Positions 11,261 to 22,625 of a stretch of 64,000 nt of DNA are shown here, one piece after another. The translations under genes and the position numbers were made by a program. The notes beneath the pieces are model-generated. The model had not been told where the DNA came from, did not search any database, and saw only the letters and a list, made by a program, of their open reading frames with translations. This DNA comes from Acholoe squamosa. Lineage: Eukaryota; Annelida; Polychaeta; Phyllodocida; Polynoidae. Each line of letters starts with the position of its first letter. The first letter of the stretch is position 1. Location of the stretch: contig OX439039.1 in the NCBI GenBank assembly GCA_949317995.1, positions 71,620,002 through 71,684,001 on the forward strand, written 5' to 3'.

Positions 11261-12348
11261 GCCACCAATACTCTGTAAGGTTTTTTTACTGGCAAATTTT
11301 TTGCCAATGAATTTTTAAATCCAAAATACTCCATAATTTCAATCAAAAGGTCCCTCTGACGGCGACACTCCACTTCAGTGTTGGCAATAATGATGAAGTC
11401 ATCTAGATAATTGACTAACCTATCAATACCATAAAAATTAGCAACTTTTGCCAAAAAATCAGAAATTTTGTTAAATATGTATGGGGCACAACGGAGTCCA
11501 AAGGTAAGGCGGTTACTTTGGTAAAATTTTTTACCATCTCCCATGTCCCATGAGAAGCCCTGGAATTTTTGGTGTTCCCCATAAACACTAATAGACCTGT
11601 AAGCGGATTTTAAGTCAACAACACTCATAAAATCATTCTTGTTCAACATTGCCGTGACAGAATTTACGGATTTATATGAAAAAGGTTTAAATGTTGACTC
11701 CATAAAATTATCAATGCTCCTTTTTTGGGGCATACTGCAATCGGTTATGGGTCTTAATTTACCATTACTTTTGGGGACACCACCAAGGGCATGTATGCAT
11801 CTAGGTTTGGAGGTTACTTCAAAAATAGAACCATCCTGGAGTTCCTCACTGACAATTTCACACATTTCATTGTAAAAATTACCCTGAAAAATTGACTAAT
11901 AATTCTCACATTCATACTCTGTTTCGCACCCAGGATCAACAATTTTGAAACCTTCTACAAAACCTGACCATAAATAATCTAAGTCACGTTTGGGTAAATT
12001 TACAACACCTTCTTGTCTTAGGAAACATGCCAATCTACATGGCAAAATTTGGGCTCTGTGGCCACCAATAAAATGTTCACAAGAACAGGTACCATCGATA
12101 AAACTTTGGTAAATGTTTATACTAACATTACCTGAGCAATTTACATTAAAAATGGGATAAAAATCATCAACATTTTGAATACTCTTTGAGGAAAATCCGT
12201 TAATATCAGGTGTTTTTTTTTTTCCAAAACTGGCAAAATTCAACAAGTCCACCTCTACTGGTGGCTTTTGACAACATTCATCAATAACTGGAATTTTTGG
12301 CTCAACACTGTTGCCAAGTACAAAATCCTCAATAGGGGGTTCAACCAA
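11257..12348 (-). pseudogene. Reverse transcriptase (Pol N-terminal region and RT) of the minus-strand PAT-like element
   Basis: One frame runs from 12348 to 11257 with a single TAG stop at 11896-11898; the parts before and after it are in the same phase. The first 150 codons are an acidic N-terminal region of unknown fold. The RT then shows VVDLKSAYRSI, RLTFGLRCAPYIF and the catalytic NYLDDF (near 11396-11413). This is the YLDD form rather than the YMDD of the Ty3 copy at the left edge. The frame is lost shortly after YFGF. Compared with the sister copy, about 45 residues are missing between RT and RNase H. Confidence 0.88.
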
Positions 12349-12399
12349 CAGTGCCTCTGTATGGCCAGCTAATCTGGAGACACGACCCTCCCAAGAGGA

Positions 12400-13265
12400 A
12401 ACATCCTACTTCTCTGAACCACCCTTCTGACACTTGTCAGCAGAGTGGCTTTTGGAGTCACATGTGCTACAGACGTGTCTGTAGCGGCATAGGTTTAGCT
12501 TGCAACCCTCTGGTCTGTTGTAAGCATAACAGTGATTTTTTGAGTTAGCGGATTTTTTGACACTAGGTTTTGTGGATTTTGCCAACTTTTAGGCAGTATA
12601 GGTACCGTCGTAGTATAGATGGCGTAGGATATCAGAATTCTCAACAGTCTCAAAGGCCTAATACCTCTTTTGTCAGCCCTTTCTTTGACACTTTTGTCGT
12701 AATTTACAACCTAGCTGAGAGTGAATATTTCAGTGGCAGATTTCTCCAGCAACATTTCAATATGGTCAAGAATATACCTGACATCGTAACCTTGTTCAAG
12801 TTTGGCACTGACTAAACGAACATTGACAATCAAAAGTCTTTCTAAGTTGTCAATGTTTTGTCTGTGGCCCAAAAAATTCTTCTGGTCAAACTCACCCCGG
12901 GGTTTCTTGGTCCTACGCCTCAATCTTGACCTGGAGACAGATGAGGAACCTGTAGAACTTGACTCTGACCTGGATCTCGACCCATAGCGGTGACTTGGTC
13001 TTGACCTGGTGTCTTGATCAAATGTTCTGTCAACAGTGGCGCCATCTGAAGATAACTCGTCCAACTTCGTTAGAATTCATTCCAGAGTCGTCTTAATCGT
13101 CTCCGTCTGGGTTTTCAGCTCCGCGATGTCATCAACGGGCATTTGGCCGGTGGGCAGCCCAGTAACAACGGGCAAAGGAGGCACCTGCCCCCTTTTCGAC
13201 CTCCTGCAACCGTCCGGGGGTCCTAAGTCAGGCTCTTACATATTTTTGGTCTTTTTTCGACCCAT
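12400..13265 (-). pseudogene. Gag-like protein with CCCH and CCHC zinc motifs, degraded
   Basis: A Gag protein packages element RNA. The start is probably ATG at 13263-13265, but a TAA follows after nine codons (13236-13238). Further on there is a Ser/Arg-rich stretch (RSRSESSSTGSSSVSRSR) and a helical segment with NIDNLERLLIVNVRL, open from 13064 to 12711. A separate frame at about 12420-12550 encodes C-x8-C-x4-C-x3-H followed by C-x2-C-x4-H-x4-C, the classic retroviral zinc knuckle. Stops and frameshifts between these parts make it a pseudogene. The sister copy at 41004-41818 has the same parts in the same order. Confidence 0.78.
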
Positions 13266-13592
13266 TTTGACCAAAATTTCGGCGATCAACGTTGCCAGGT
13301 TAGAAAGACGCTTTTGAAGATTGTATTGCCCTTAATCAACCTTGGCAGCCGAAAATAATATCTAAAAAAATTTAAAATATGTGCCAGCCCCCAACACAGG
13401 GGAGTTGTGCACTGTATGAGTTTGTGAGCCCAACTGGCGAGTTCCTTGAAACTTGAGTTTATATATAGCGCAGGGTAGCTTTGCCATAGTTACCAGTCGA
13501 GCGTTGTATTGTTGCGCGCAACAAGTAGTACCAGGGGGAGTATCACTCGCTGTGTTAATTATATGAATATACACGAGTGTATATAGTTCCAT
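13266..13592 (-). repeat. 5' leader and terminal repeat of the minus-strand PAT-like element
   Basis: Read on the minus strand, it begins with GGAACTATATACACTCGTG near 13590, as in the sister element, and contains a TATATATA box near 13460-13470. It would include the promoter. No coding sequence is seen. Confidence 0.6.
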
Positions 13593-14719
13593 AAGTTACA
13601 ATACATGATGTATGTTGCAGAATAAAATGTATCATAGCATTTCAGCTCATTCATCACCCAAAGTGTGATACACAATTGGCAAACACAAGCTCAGATAGAA
13701 CTCAAAATGAGCCATTATGGATAGGGCAACTTGAGAAACACTTATGCAAATGGTGCCACCCAAACCGACTATAGAACTACCCTGCAGTTGACATCAAATC
13801 CAAAACCTTGCCAACTGAACACCCCCCCCCCTCTCTAATCTATTTCAGATACCTGAACTTCTGGGTATAAAACATGTCGATCTACTGTACTTTATTGCCT
13901 TGTCATTGCTTTCTTTCTCCCCCCCTAAATTGACGTTGCATTTAACCTTTGCGCATCCAAGCAGAAGAGATGATCTAAATAAAGGTTTCATCCAAGCTTT
14001 AGCAATCGACCGGTTATTAGAGGTCAGGAAAATATATCATGAGGGAGGGGTTTCCAATAAATTATCAGGGCTGGGCATATCTGAAAATCCTTGAGGCAAT
14101 GCTAGAGCAGCTGTAGCTGAGGACCGGATGAATCCAGAATTTTAAGTCTAAGCTGCACCCCTGACATCCCCCCATCCCCAGAGGCAGGGGCAGCAGAATA
14201 TGTTTGAAGTTGGGAAACCCGTCCTCCCACACAAGCATGCATATTGGGTTGAAAAGTAAATAGACTAGGTTTCTCCCAAATACTTTGCCCCCAACTTTCA
14301 ACTTGGGGCCTGGACCCCCAGCCCCCCCCCCCATGTTCCACCGCCTATGCCCTAAACTATGTATTACAAATTTCTAGTGGACAGAGTATAGGTGGGGAAC
14401 ACATTTTGGCAATGGGATCTAGGCAAAGTGAACTTTTAAATAGGACATTGCAACTTTGGTAATGGGGGTCTAGAAGTATAGATCCCAGGGAAATTTTGTA
14501 TTTTGGAGGGCATTTGGTGCATTATGGTGCATCTTGAGAGCTAAACTGACTCATACTTTTCCAGCCACACCTTAGGGGTTGGTGTTTGAGAAGGACAACA
14601 CATTGTCTCCTGACACCTGCTCTCTCTTGCCAAGTCTACAATAGCATTTTAAAATCTAGACATTGTGAGGTTGCTGTAATCTATGTACTGCCAATATACA
14701 ATACCAGGTATAAGATATT
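13593..14719. other. No gene recognised; C-rich runs
   Basis: The sequence is unremarkable apart from several C or G runs (near 13823, 14170 and 14325). Open frames of up to 89 codons on the minus strand overlap one another and show no motif. Confidence 0.45.
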
Positions 14720-15319
14720 CAGACTTGAGGTACAACCCTGTGCACGAATGGTTTGATAATGCTTGGATTGGATGTGAGGGAGCAAAAGGGCATAGAAACA
14801 GAGATACTACACTCCCACCCTCATCCCCCCCCCAAAAAAAAAGAAAACTAAAAGACACAAAACAAACTAGCAGACAGCTGAAAATTTTAAAGACAAAGCA
14901 TGCATTTTGGTGACTTTGGGAATCACTTCATAACTTTGGTTCTACTGAGAGGATTTTAAAAATTCTTTCACTGTTGGAAAGCCCAGGATCTGGACATTGT
15001 TCTTGATGTAAGTGTCGCCTCAGACTTGAGGTACAACCCTGTGCACGAATGGTTTGATAATGCTTGGATTGGATGTGAGGGAGCAAAAGGGCATAGAAAC
15101 AGAGATACTACACTCCCACCCTCATCCCCCCCCCAAAAAAAAAGAAAACTAAAAGACACAAAACAAACTAGCAGACAGCTGAAAATTTTAAAGACAAAGC
15201 ATGCATTTTGGTGACTTTGGGAATCACTTCATAACTTTGGTTCTACTGAGAGGATTTTAAAAATTCTTTCACTGTTGGAAAGCCCAGGATCTGGACATTG
15301 TTCTTGATGTAAGTGTCGC
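14720..15319 (+). repeat. Perfect 301-bp tandem duplication
   Basis: The block at 14720-15018 is repeated at 15021-15319. The two copies look identical, including a run of nine C followed by nine A. The repeat period is 301 bases. Such identity means a very recent event or an assembly artefact. The unit contains no recognised gene. Confidence 0.92.
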
Positions 15320-16016
15320 TAATTATGAGGCTTTTATTGCCAATTCCCGGCTATATGGCGACAGTTTCCTGGCCCTGATTATACAGCATATGAGATGCAA
15401 TATGTATTTTGAACCTCTATTCAGAACATACATATTAATGCGATATATCTGAGGTAAGGGCTGGGAAGAAAGAGTGAAAGCGTTAAGAATTTAAGTGCTT
15501 AAAGGCTTGTAGTTTAGGATGGCACATATTCCATCTCACGCATGGCATTATAGCAAGTGCTATATATATCACTTATACTTTCTAGTGGATGGAACTTTCC
15601 ATTCAGTCATAAGAGGCCCCAGAGCCTCTTATAACATGCAGCAATAGCCCCATAAATCTAAACTTCTACTAAAGCCCAGGAGAAAGGAAGCATTAAGCTG
15701 TATACAATCTGGAGAAAGGTGTGTCCACGCATTTATTGTGAAGCATTGTTGCACATTCAACCTGCAGGCTTAGATATAATAGAGGAATTAGAGTGATGGA
15801 ACAGGGTTCAAACTAACATCATCTACCCTTTTTTACTCTGGACAATGATCAAAGAGACCGATATACCCTTGTATCCAGCAGAGGAGGACATTTTTCTTTT
15901 TCTATAGTGCCGATAAATACTCATTCCATAGGTTTTATATGACAATAGATCAGGACGGGATGAGGACATGCCATATATACTTTCTCGAACGGGGATAGCC
16001 GGTAGGCTAAGGGAAT
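15320..16016. other. No gene recognised; small hairpin
   Basis: A 9-bp perfect stem (ATAAGAGGC / GCCTCTTAT) lies near 15609-15633. Nothing else was identified. Confidence 0.5.
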
Positions 16017-16331
16017 CTATAGGCCACGGGCGTGGACTGGTTACCAGATTTAGTCTGTGTAGGTATTATCCATATGCTATAGTAAGGGTGAGAAAGTAAA
16101 GGGAACAGTGCTGCCCTCTGGTGCCTTTATTTGCTATGCACAGACCTTGATTACAGAGGTGAGTGGTGACTTTGCCAAAGTAACCACTCACCTCTGTAAT
16201 CAAGGTCTGTGCATAGCAAATAAAGGCACCAGAGGGCAGCACTGTTCCCTTTACTTTCTCACCCTTACTATAGCATATGGATAATACCTACACAGACTAA
16301 ATCTGGTAACCAGTCCACGCCCATGCTATAG
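16017..16331. mobile_element. Near-perfect palindromic (foldback) element of about 310 bp
   Basis: The left half (to about 16175) and right half are reverse complements with almost no loop. The centre is near GACTTTGCCAAAGTAAC and the outer ends are GGGCGTGGACTGG / CCAGTCCACGCCC. CTATAGG or CTATAG borders each end and may be the target site. A single strand would fold into a stem of roughly 145 bp. No coding sequence. Confidence 0.9.
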
Positions 16332-17139
16332 GCACCTTGTCAAATCCTTTTTTAACTTCCATAGTCTACATACTATATGCTCTGTTTCTATGAGATATTC
16401 AGAGCTTCAGAACTCATAGAAGACAAGATTGATCAATTATGAAATACTACTTACCTTGCAGAGAGTTATAATGAATTGCCTGGAACTGAAAATGTGTTGA
16501 AGCAGTTTCTTTTTTTAATCAGGATGAATGCTTGTCTTTACAAATTCAGTGTGAAGCATATAGGCCCCTATGTGAGAAGAATCAAGACTCACTTCAAATT
16601 AAGATGGCTCGGTGTTAACGCATGCAATTGAATTGATAAGGCTAATCTGATCATATATCTAATCATACTCGTAGTCTTTAGGGTAGGGTAAACTAAACAT
16701 ATCCACATACCCCGAGACGTCAACCCCACAAAAAAAGAGATAGAAATGTCTTTACCCTGAATCAGCATTGCCAAGTCATCAATAAGCATTGAGGCAAGCA
16801 GTTGGTAAAAAGAATTAATAATTCAATAGTAAATCCAATGTTATGGTTATTGGGAATGGACGTTTTAAAACGACCCTAAGTTAACCTACCCTACGTAAAA
16901 GATTATAATTTGTGGCTCCTCAATTAATTCCCTTTCTTATCATTTAGTGTACTCAATAAAGACCCTTCCTACCGGTGACTCCAAAGGTACCCATCTATTC
17001 CCCCTTTTCCGTCTCCCATGGGGCAGCCGAATGATAGATGTAATCTAAGGAAACATTGTCCTCTTAAAGCTTTCTGGGAGAAATTCTATTTCAATTTAAT
17101 ATTATTGTATACGCCATGAACCATTTTTCCATGGGGGCA
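16332..17139. other. No gene recognised
   Basis: AT-rich, without terminal repeats or long open frames. It precedes the first copy of the paralogous segment. Confidence 0.5.
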
Positions 17140-19200
17140 GTGAATTATGAATAATGGCCCGGGCTCTTGGGGAAGCTGAACAGCGACAGCGGCACTTATA
17201 CGTCACAATTAAAATCGTTTCTTCAGGCACCCTCCCCCCTGGTATTCTAATCTGCTCCCTATTTATTCATATCTTCCCTCTTTCCAATATGATGATACTG
17301 TGCTACATTTACTCATGTGTACAGCCATCTGATTATTAATGCACTACTCCTAGCCACTGAGTTGTTTGTGCTTGGTTTGGTTTGGTTGATTTTACCTCGA
17401 CTAACAGTACTTAAAAATTCGTAGAGTTATTGTGTTTGATCGGGCACCAAGTTTTTTCTTTCCTCTTTCTGGACAGCTATTTAAAAACGGCTTGTCCAAA
17501 CAGCTTGACAGGTACATATATGCTGCTTGCTCTACACAGTTGCTAATCACATCTATGGATGACCGAATATACTGTGACAGAGAAAACCGCTACCAGGGCT
17601 TAATTCCCTTAATCTTTTCAAAAGATAGCAAGTGTTCTTTTATTTGCCTCATCCCATAGACAGGGATAGCAATCAGCTGCCATACTATACCTACCCACTG
17701 AGTTACTCAGTGAGCTGCTCATGAGCAGTCATTTGCTCTTTAGTACTGATCAACATTAAACGATGTGACATGATATGCATCAGCGGGGTATTTCTCTATA
17801 ATGCTAATCAATATTATTGAGAAATGCCCCCTGGAACAGTTATTGCCAATAAATCAACAAAAACAACAACGGTATTTTAGTCAATACACGAATTGTACCA
17901 GAGATACAGCGGCTGATATATGTATCTTTCATCCACATTTTCATCGTTATGTTCTAGGTGGTACATTAGGTCTATACATATCAGAATGCAATTCCGTTAT
18001 GTAAATGCAATGTTTTTTTTGTTTGGCCTCTGAAGTATGTTACTATGCTGTAATGTGTTACTTTGATGAATTCCTGGTATCTTAAAATACCATAAGCCCC
18101 TCGCAAAAGAGGTATACTGTGGCCTTTGAAGATTCCAATAACTTATAGAGTGTGGCTTACGCGCAGGGCTTTGCAGGTCTCAGCCATGGAAATATTTTTT
18201 CACTAGATTTTAATAAAGCATGGCATGCCATAACTGGTGTGCCCCAGAGGTATTGAGCAAAAAATCCATCTTTAGGGGCAACCTCGATTTACAACATATA
18301 AAAAAAACTGCATAATTGGCATTATTTGCAGTGAATAAATCCAGTTCAGACCCAATCCAAACAAGCCCAAAAATGAATGGGCATCGCTGCAATAATCATG
18401 TTTTATTTTATATCATATGAATAAGTACCTACTCAGGACCAGTTATGAATTTTTACAAAGTTCTACTAAATTAGCTAAATATTTTATCCACCCAGAACTC
18501 ATGTAGTATTTAGTGCGGAGGTCTTCTGTCGGTAAGGATGCACTGAGTGACCCCGGATTTCCCTATGTGAGACCTATAGGACTCAGTATGGAGGCCTAGT
18601 GGAGCCACCATCTTCAATTCCGCTGGTTGAGCTAAACCCAACTGATAAGACATACCATGATGGGTACCTTGTCCATGGTTAACACCCACTTCCAGGGACA
18701 TGCTGGTCCATCGTAGCAGTCCTTAGCAGTGTGTGTTGCGGGGGGAACCAGCTCCAGACCAGCAAGTGGCCAATACCGAGGTAGCGGATTGTTCAATGGG
18801 TGCAGTCATTACTGATAACAGCTATCTGATGGGTACCACTGCCCCCCCCCCGAGAGGACCCCAGTGAATAGTTGGTGTTATTTCATTGCCTGATAATTAA
18901 ATCAGCTTATCACGATAGAGAGACGATATGACCACATAGAAACATCCAGACATATGCAAAAAGCTTTCATCACTACCTCCACACTTACTAATCAATATGC
19001 ATACATCAGTGCTATCCATACAGTGTCCATTAGCAATTACTACCTCTGAAAGAACATGAAAGGACTGTGAAATGTAAGCATTAGGGAAGAAAAGCTTCCC
19101 ATAGCGAACTTTCATAATTGTCTGCCCATTGTTCACCTAATTCAGTTCGTGTATGGCTTTATTCATCTGGGACCTGTTGTACAATCAATACTGTATACAT
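17140..19200. repeat. Paralogous segment, copy A
   Basis: Blocks shared with 25640-27480 and 27780-32250 include GATACTGTGCTAC (near 17294), CCTACCCACTGAGTTACTCA (near 17689) and, at 18897-19135, TTCATCACTACCTCCACAC and TCCATTAGCAATTACTA. A frame on the minus strand (19136-18897, 79 codons) encodes VLSEVVIANGH and LISKCGGSDESFLHMSGC; parts of this frame recur in the other copies. A G/C-richer insert with no match in the other copies lies at about 18530-18860. A 20.84-20.89 kb scrap repeats the beginning of the segment (GGGCTCTTGGGG). Confidence 0.7.
17784..17830. repeat. Imperfect hairpin related to 3468-3521
   Basis: GGGGTATTTCTCTATAAT pairs with ATTATTGAGAAATGCCCC across a short loop. It is the same core as the palindrome near 3.5 kb. 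Confidence 0.6.
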
Positions 19201-19351
19201 TTTTATACCACTTTTGTGATGTTGGAGTCAAAGTGAGGTTCACTACAGATGCCACCACAGCTTGAAAAAGGTTTCTTCCATGTATAGCATTCCGTGTATA
19301 GCATATAGTTAACACATCTCAGATTTTGATCACACTGCACCTGTCATAAGC

Positions 19352-19606
19352 CCAAGCTCCACTAGGCGACACAGGGCGGCAGTGTTCCTATGCAAAACAC
19401 TTTGGGGTGCCCTTTCTGTTTGGTCCCTCATTACACATCCGTTTCGCGTGAATGTCGCAGCAATTTTGCGTCAATATCGCACATAATTAGCATGACATTC
19501 ACGCGAAACGCTGCGTTCCTGCATTGGCAGGCAGAGAGGGTACCCCAATGCAAGGAAAACCTGTGTCGCCTGTAACGCTGCCGTCCCATGCCGCCTAGTG
19601 GAGCCC
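19352..19606. mobile_element. MITE with GCTCCACTAGGCG inverted termini
   Basis: Terminal arms of about 35 bp (19355-19387 and 19573-19605) pair with a few mismatches. Inside is a second perfect 16-bp pair, GTTTCGCGTGAATGTC and its complement, near 19440 and 19495. Length about 255 bp and no coding sequence. Confidence 0.8.
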
Positions 19607-21380
19607 TGCCTTTAGATCAATAAAGTATTCTCCATTTTCTATGACAATAATAGTCACTTGGTTACAACATCATTGCTTATTAGTAATTTGGAGGACAGGG
19701 ACATGGTAAGAAGATTGTAGGCTGGTAGAGAGGACTGTGAATCTGCAATATGGGATGTAAATGCATTGCCTGTCTTCATTTTTCTCTCATAATAACCCTT
19801 TTGGTCCTATTCAGAATCACTGTCTCCTTTCTTTATTGTAGCTATTCAAAACCTACTTCCTCCAGAGGAGCATGGGACTTTTAGATTTATTGGGCCAATG
19901 CTGCATATTGCAAGGGCTCCGGGACTTCAAATGCCTATCATATAAAAGTGGGACATAAGACTACCATGCCACGGCTGAGATGGAATATTTGTCTCCCTAC
20001 ATTTATATAGCCTTAGGTGCTGAACAAAATTCTAAAGAGCTTTCACTCCTCAATCCCTCCTCATTCCCCATTTGACATTCCCCATTAACTGTCTTGATTC
20101 GAAAGGATTAGGCTTGTAATACATTCATATTCCTCTATAATCAGAGGTGCATTGAATACCACCAAGGAGATCAGAAAAAAATCTGTTGAATAGTTTCTCT
20201 TCACTTCCTCTTTTTGATAAAGACAAGTTTTGCAGTGTTTGGATGATAGCAGATCCAACAGGTTTAATAACAATGGAGAATCATCTGAGCTTTATATCAG
20301 GAATTTGGGATAGAGTAAGGACCTCTAATCGTAAAAGGAAATGATGAAAATTGATTTTTTTCCCCCCATGAATCCATAAGTTCCTAAACTTTACAATAAA
20401 AATGTATAACATAAAAATGCTCATGTATGAAATGCCTGTATATATTCTACACAATCTATTTTATGAGTGCCTAGTACACTCAAGTACATTCTTAGATCCC
20501 TTTTATCAGCCCTCAATCAGTAGTACTACACACCCACCTTCAGCCCCTCCCCCATCTCACTCAGGGCCCCTGGGTATAGCTTTTGTGTCCAGCCCTAATG
20601 TATTCTGTTTATAAACAGAAGCATGTCTTTATCAAAGTCAAGGGTAGGTTCACCTTGAATCTGATACCTGACTATAGACAGACATGTGAATCTGACACTG
20701 GGCTCTCTATTTGTTAATCATAATGGATTTTATGTGTTTTGTTCCCAACAGCAAATAGGAATATTATGCAGAATAGATAAAAAGCTTTAAACTCACATAT
20801 CCGACCAAAGGCACATGTCTGCCTTATCATTCTCTATGAGGCGGTGAACTGTGAGTAATGGGCTCTTGGGGGAGGCTGAGCAGAGGCCTCAGTTTTTTGC
20901 CCCATAAACAGGTATCAATACTGCTACATAGAGAAGTAATGCTGACGCCAATACCGAAAATGACACAGAAACAGTGGGTTTCACTTCCCTCAAAAACTCT
21001 CAGGTGTATCATGGGAACTCCTCAAGACATTTTAGGTGTCCTGTTTCTTTGGTTTTAGTGATGTTGCAGACCTCCACATGTTCCAATTGCCTCTCGCTTG
21101 CTGGCTTGATAGAAAGCTGTGCTCATATCAAAATATCCACAAAATCTGGTGATGATTGACAGCAGTGACCTCAGCTTACGACATGACCTTGGGTCAGAGC
21201 TGTCCTTCTCCCGAGGTTCACTTGCTCTAAGCAGCCACAGCCTGCTTTAAATATATTTTGCCATATCTGGAAAACAGACACTGGGGGTTCTGCTAGACAA
21301 AGTGACATTTACCTAGGACCCTTGGGTTGCCTAGCAACAGCAAACAAAAATGTTCCATGCCTAGCAACGGGCACAATATG
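19607..21380. other. No gene recognised
   Basis: No open frame above 70 codons and no motif. 20838-20890 is a scrap of the start of the paralogous segment described at 17140. Confidence 0.5.
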
Positions 21381-22250
21381 CACTGCAAAAATGGTGTTTA
21401 GATTTTTAACATGTTTAGGTCTAAACACGTTTAAAACCTAAACATATAGGTCAGTTAGGTGTCTCATAGACTACACATTTAGGAATTAAATACTTTTCTT
21501 TTAAACACCTAAACATTTTTGCTAAACATGTCTAGATGTTTAGTGTTTAAACATATTGAATATTAGGTGTTTAGATTTAAATATCAATATATTTAGGTAG
21601 TTGGATGTCAATTACACACCAGGTAGCAGCACTACCTCTAAATGGACATTCTGCACACCATCACAATTAATTGATGTGCACAATATCCCCAAACCCCATG
21701 TTAAATATGGTTTCATTTCATTGACATTCATCAGAATAGAAACAGCACTAGAGCGTTTACTAAATTTGCCTTACACCAGCATAATTAGTCTAAACTAATC
21801 AACAGGTTCCATGGTAGACACCTATTTCATGGTATTTTTCAAAAGATAAAGCAATGTCCTCCCTGTCAAGCTGTTGTACTTTCTCAAGTCTATCATTCTA
21901 ATGCAGTGTATACATATATGTGTATATACCTGTGGCTAACTTCTTTAGAGACTTTGCACTTGTAAATACCCGCTGATGTTCCCCAGAAAGTAAATGAAAA
22001 AACAAACAAAAGATAATGCTTTTTTTTCTTAATGCATTCATTTGTGAACCTAAATTTCCATCTAATCATTTAGACATCTAAACATAAAATTTCATATCAG
22101 AAAAATTCTCAATCTAAACACCTAGATATCTAAACACCTAAGCTAAGCATATTGTTTAGCTAAACATGTTTAGGAGGTTAATGTGATTACAAAACGTTGC
22201 AAGAATATGTTTAGAATTGTGTTTAGGATCTAAACACCATTTTTGCAGTG
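21381..22250. mobile_element. Non-autonomous DNA transposon with CACTGCAAAAA termini
   Basis: The first 23 bases and the last 23 bases are perfect reverse complements (CACTGCAAAAATGGTGTTTA at the left). The subterminal regions are full of TTTAGGTGTTTA / TAAACACCTAAA motifs in both orientations, likely transposase-binding sites. Length 870 bp, no transposase frame. The CACTG start recalls hAT-like ends but no clear 8-bp target duplication was seen. The element at 54131-54370 has similar tips. Confidence 0.85.
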
Positions 22251-22394
22251 TGGGTATAGAGGTATTTAGCCATAACTACAGCCAGTAACTGAGCCCTTGT
22301 GGTATAGCAGCCATACTTTTTATTTTAAGCTAAATAATATTTCCTAAAGGTCAAGCCATAACACTTCTGGTAAGTACGTTAATTTCTTAAACCC

Positions 22395-22625
22395 GGTGTA
22401 CAACCACCATCTGTATCAACGACCACTATCTGTAGTACTACAGATAGAGGCTGACCATCCAATCACTTTCTGTATAAAAAAAAACAAAACACGCTAACTG
22501 TAGTAACCATCCAACCTCTATCTGTAGTAACTAACGCTATCGGTAGTAACTTTTCCGATGCTATGATTAGACACATCCAACCACTATCTGTATGAAAACC
22601 ACTATCTGTATCAACCAATAGACTC
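22395..22625. repeat. Minisatellite of ACCACTATCTGTA type
   Basis: About nine degenerate units, such as CCACTATCTGTAGTA and CCACTATCTGTATCAA, are separated by short spacers. One unit is inverted (CTACAGATAGAGG, near 22438). Confidence 0.75.

Larger units (their letters stand above)
9236..13592 (-). mobile_element. PAT-like tyrosine-recombinase retrotransposon, degraded copy
   Basis: On the minus strand the order is leader, Gag with zinc fingers, RT, RNase H and tyrosine recombinase, the order known for DIRS/PAT-type elements. These insert by recombinase instead of a DDE integrase. The 5' end carries GGAACTATATACACTCGTG, identical to the start of the sister copy at 40826. No integrase or protease is present. 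The 3' side ends in a short tandem array (9250-9522); a second copy of the 5' repeat was not found there, so the split-direct-repeat layout is lost or truncated. Stops and frameshifts make it inactive. Confidence 0.85.
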
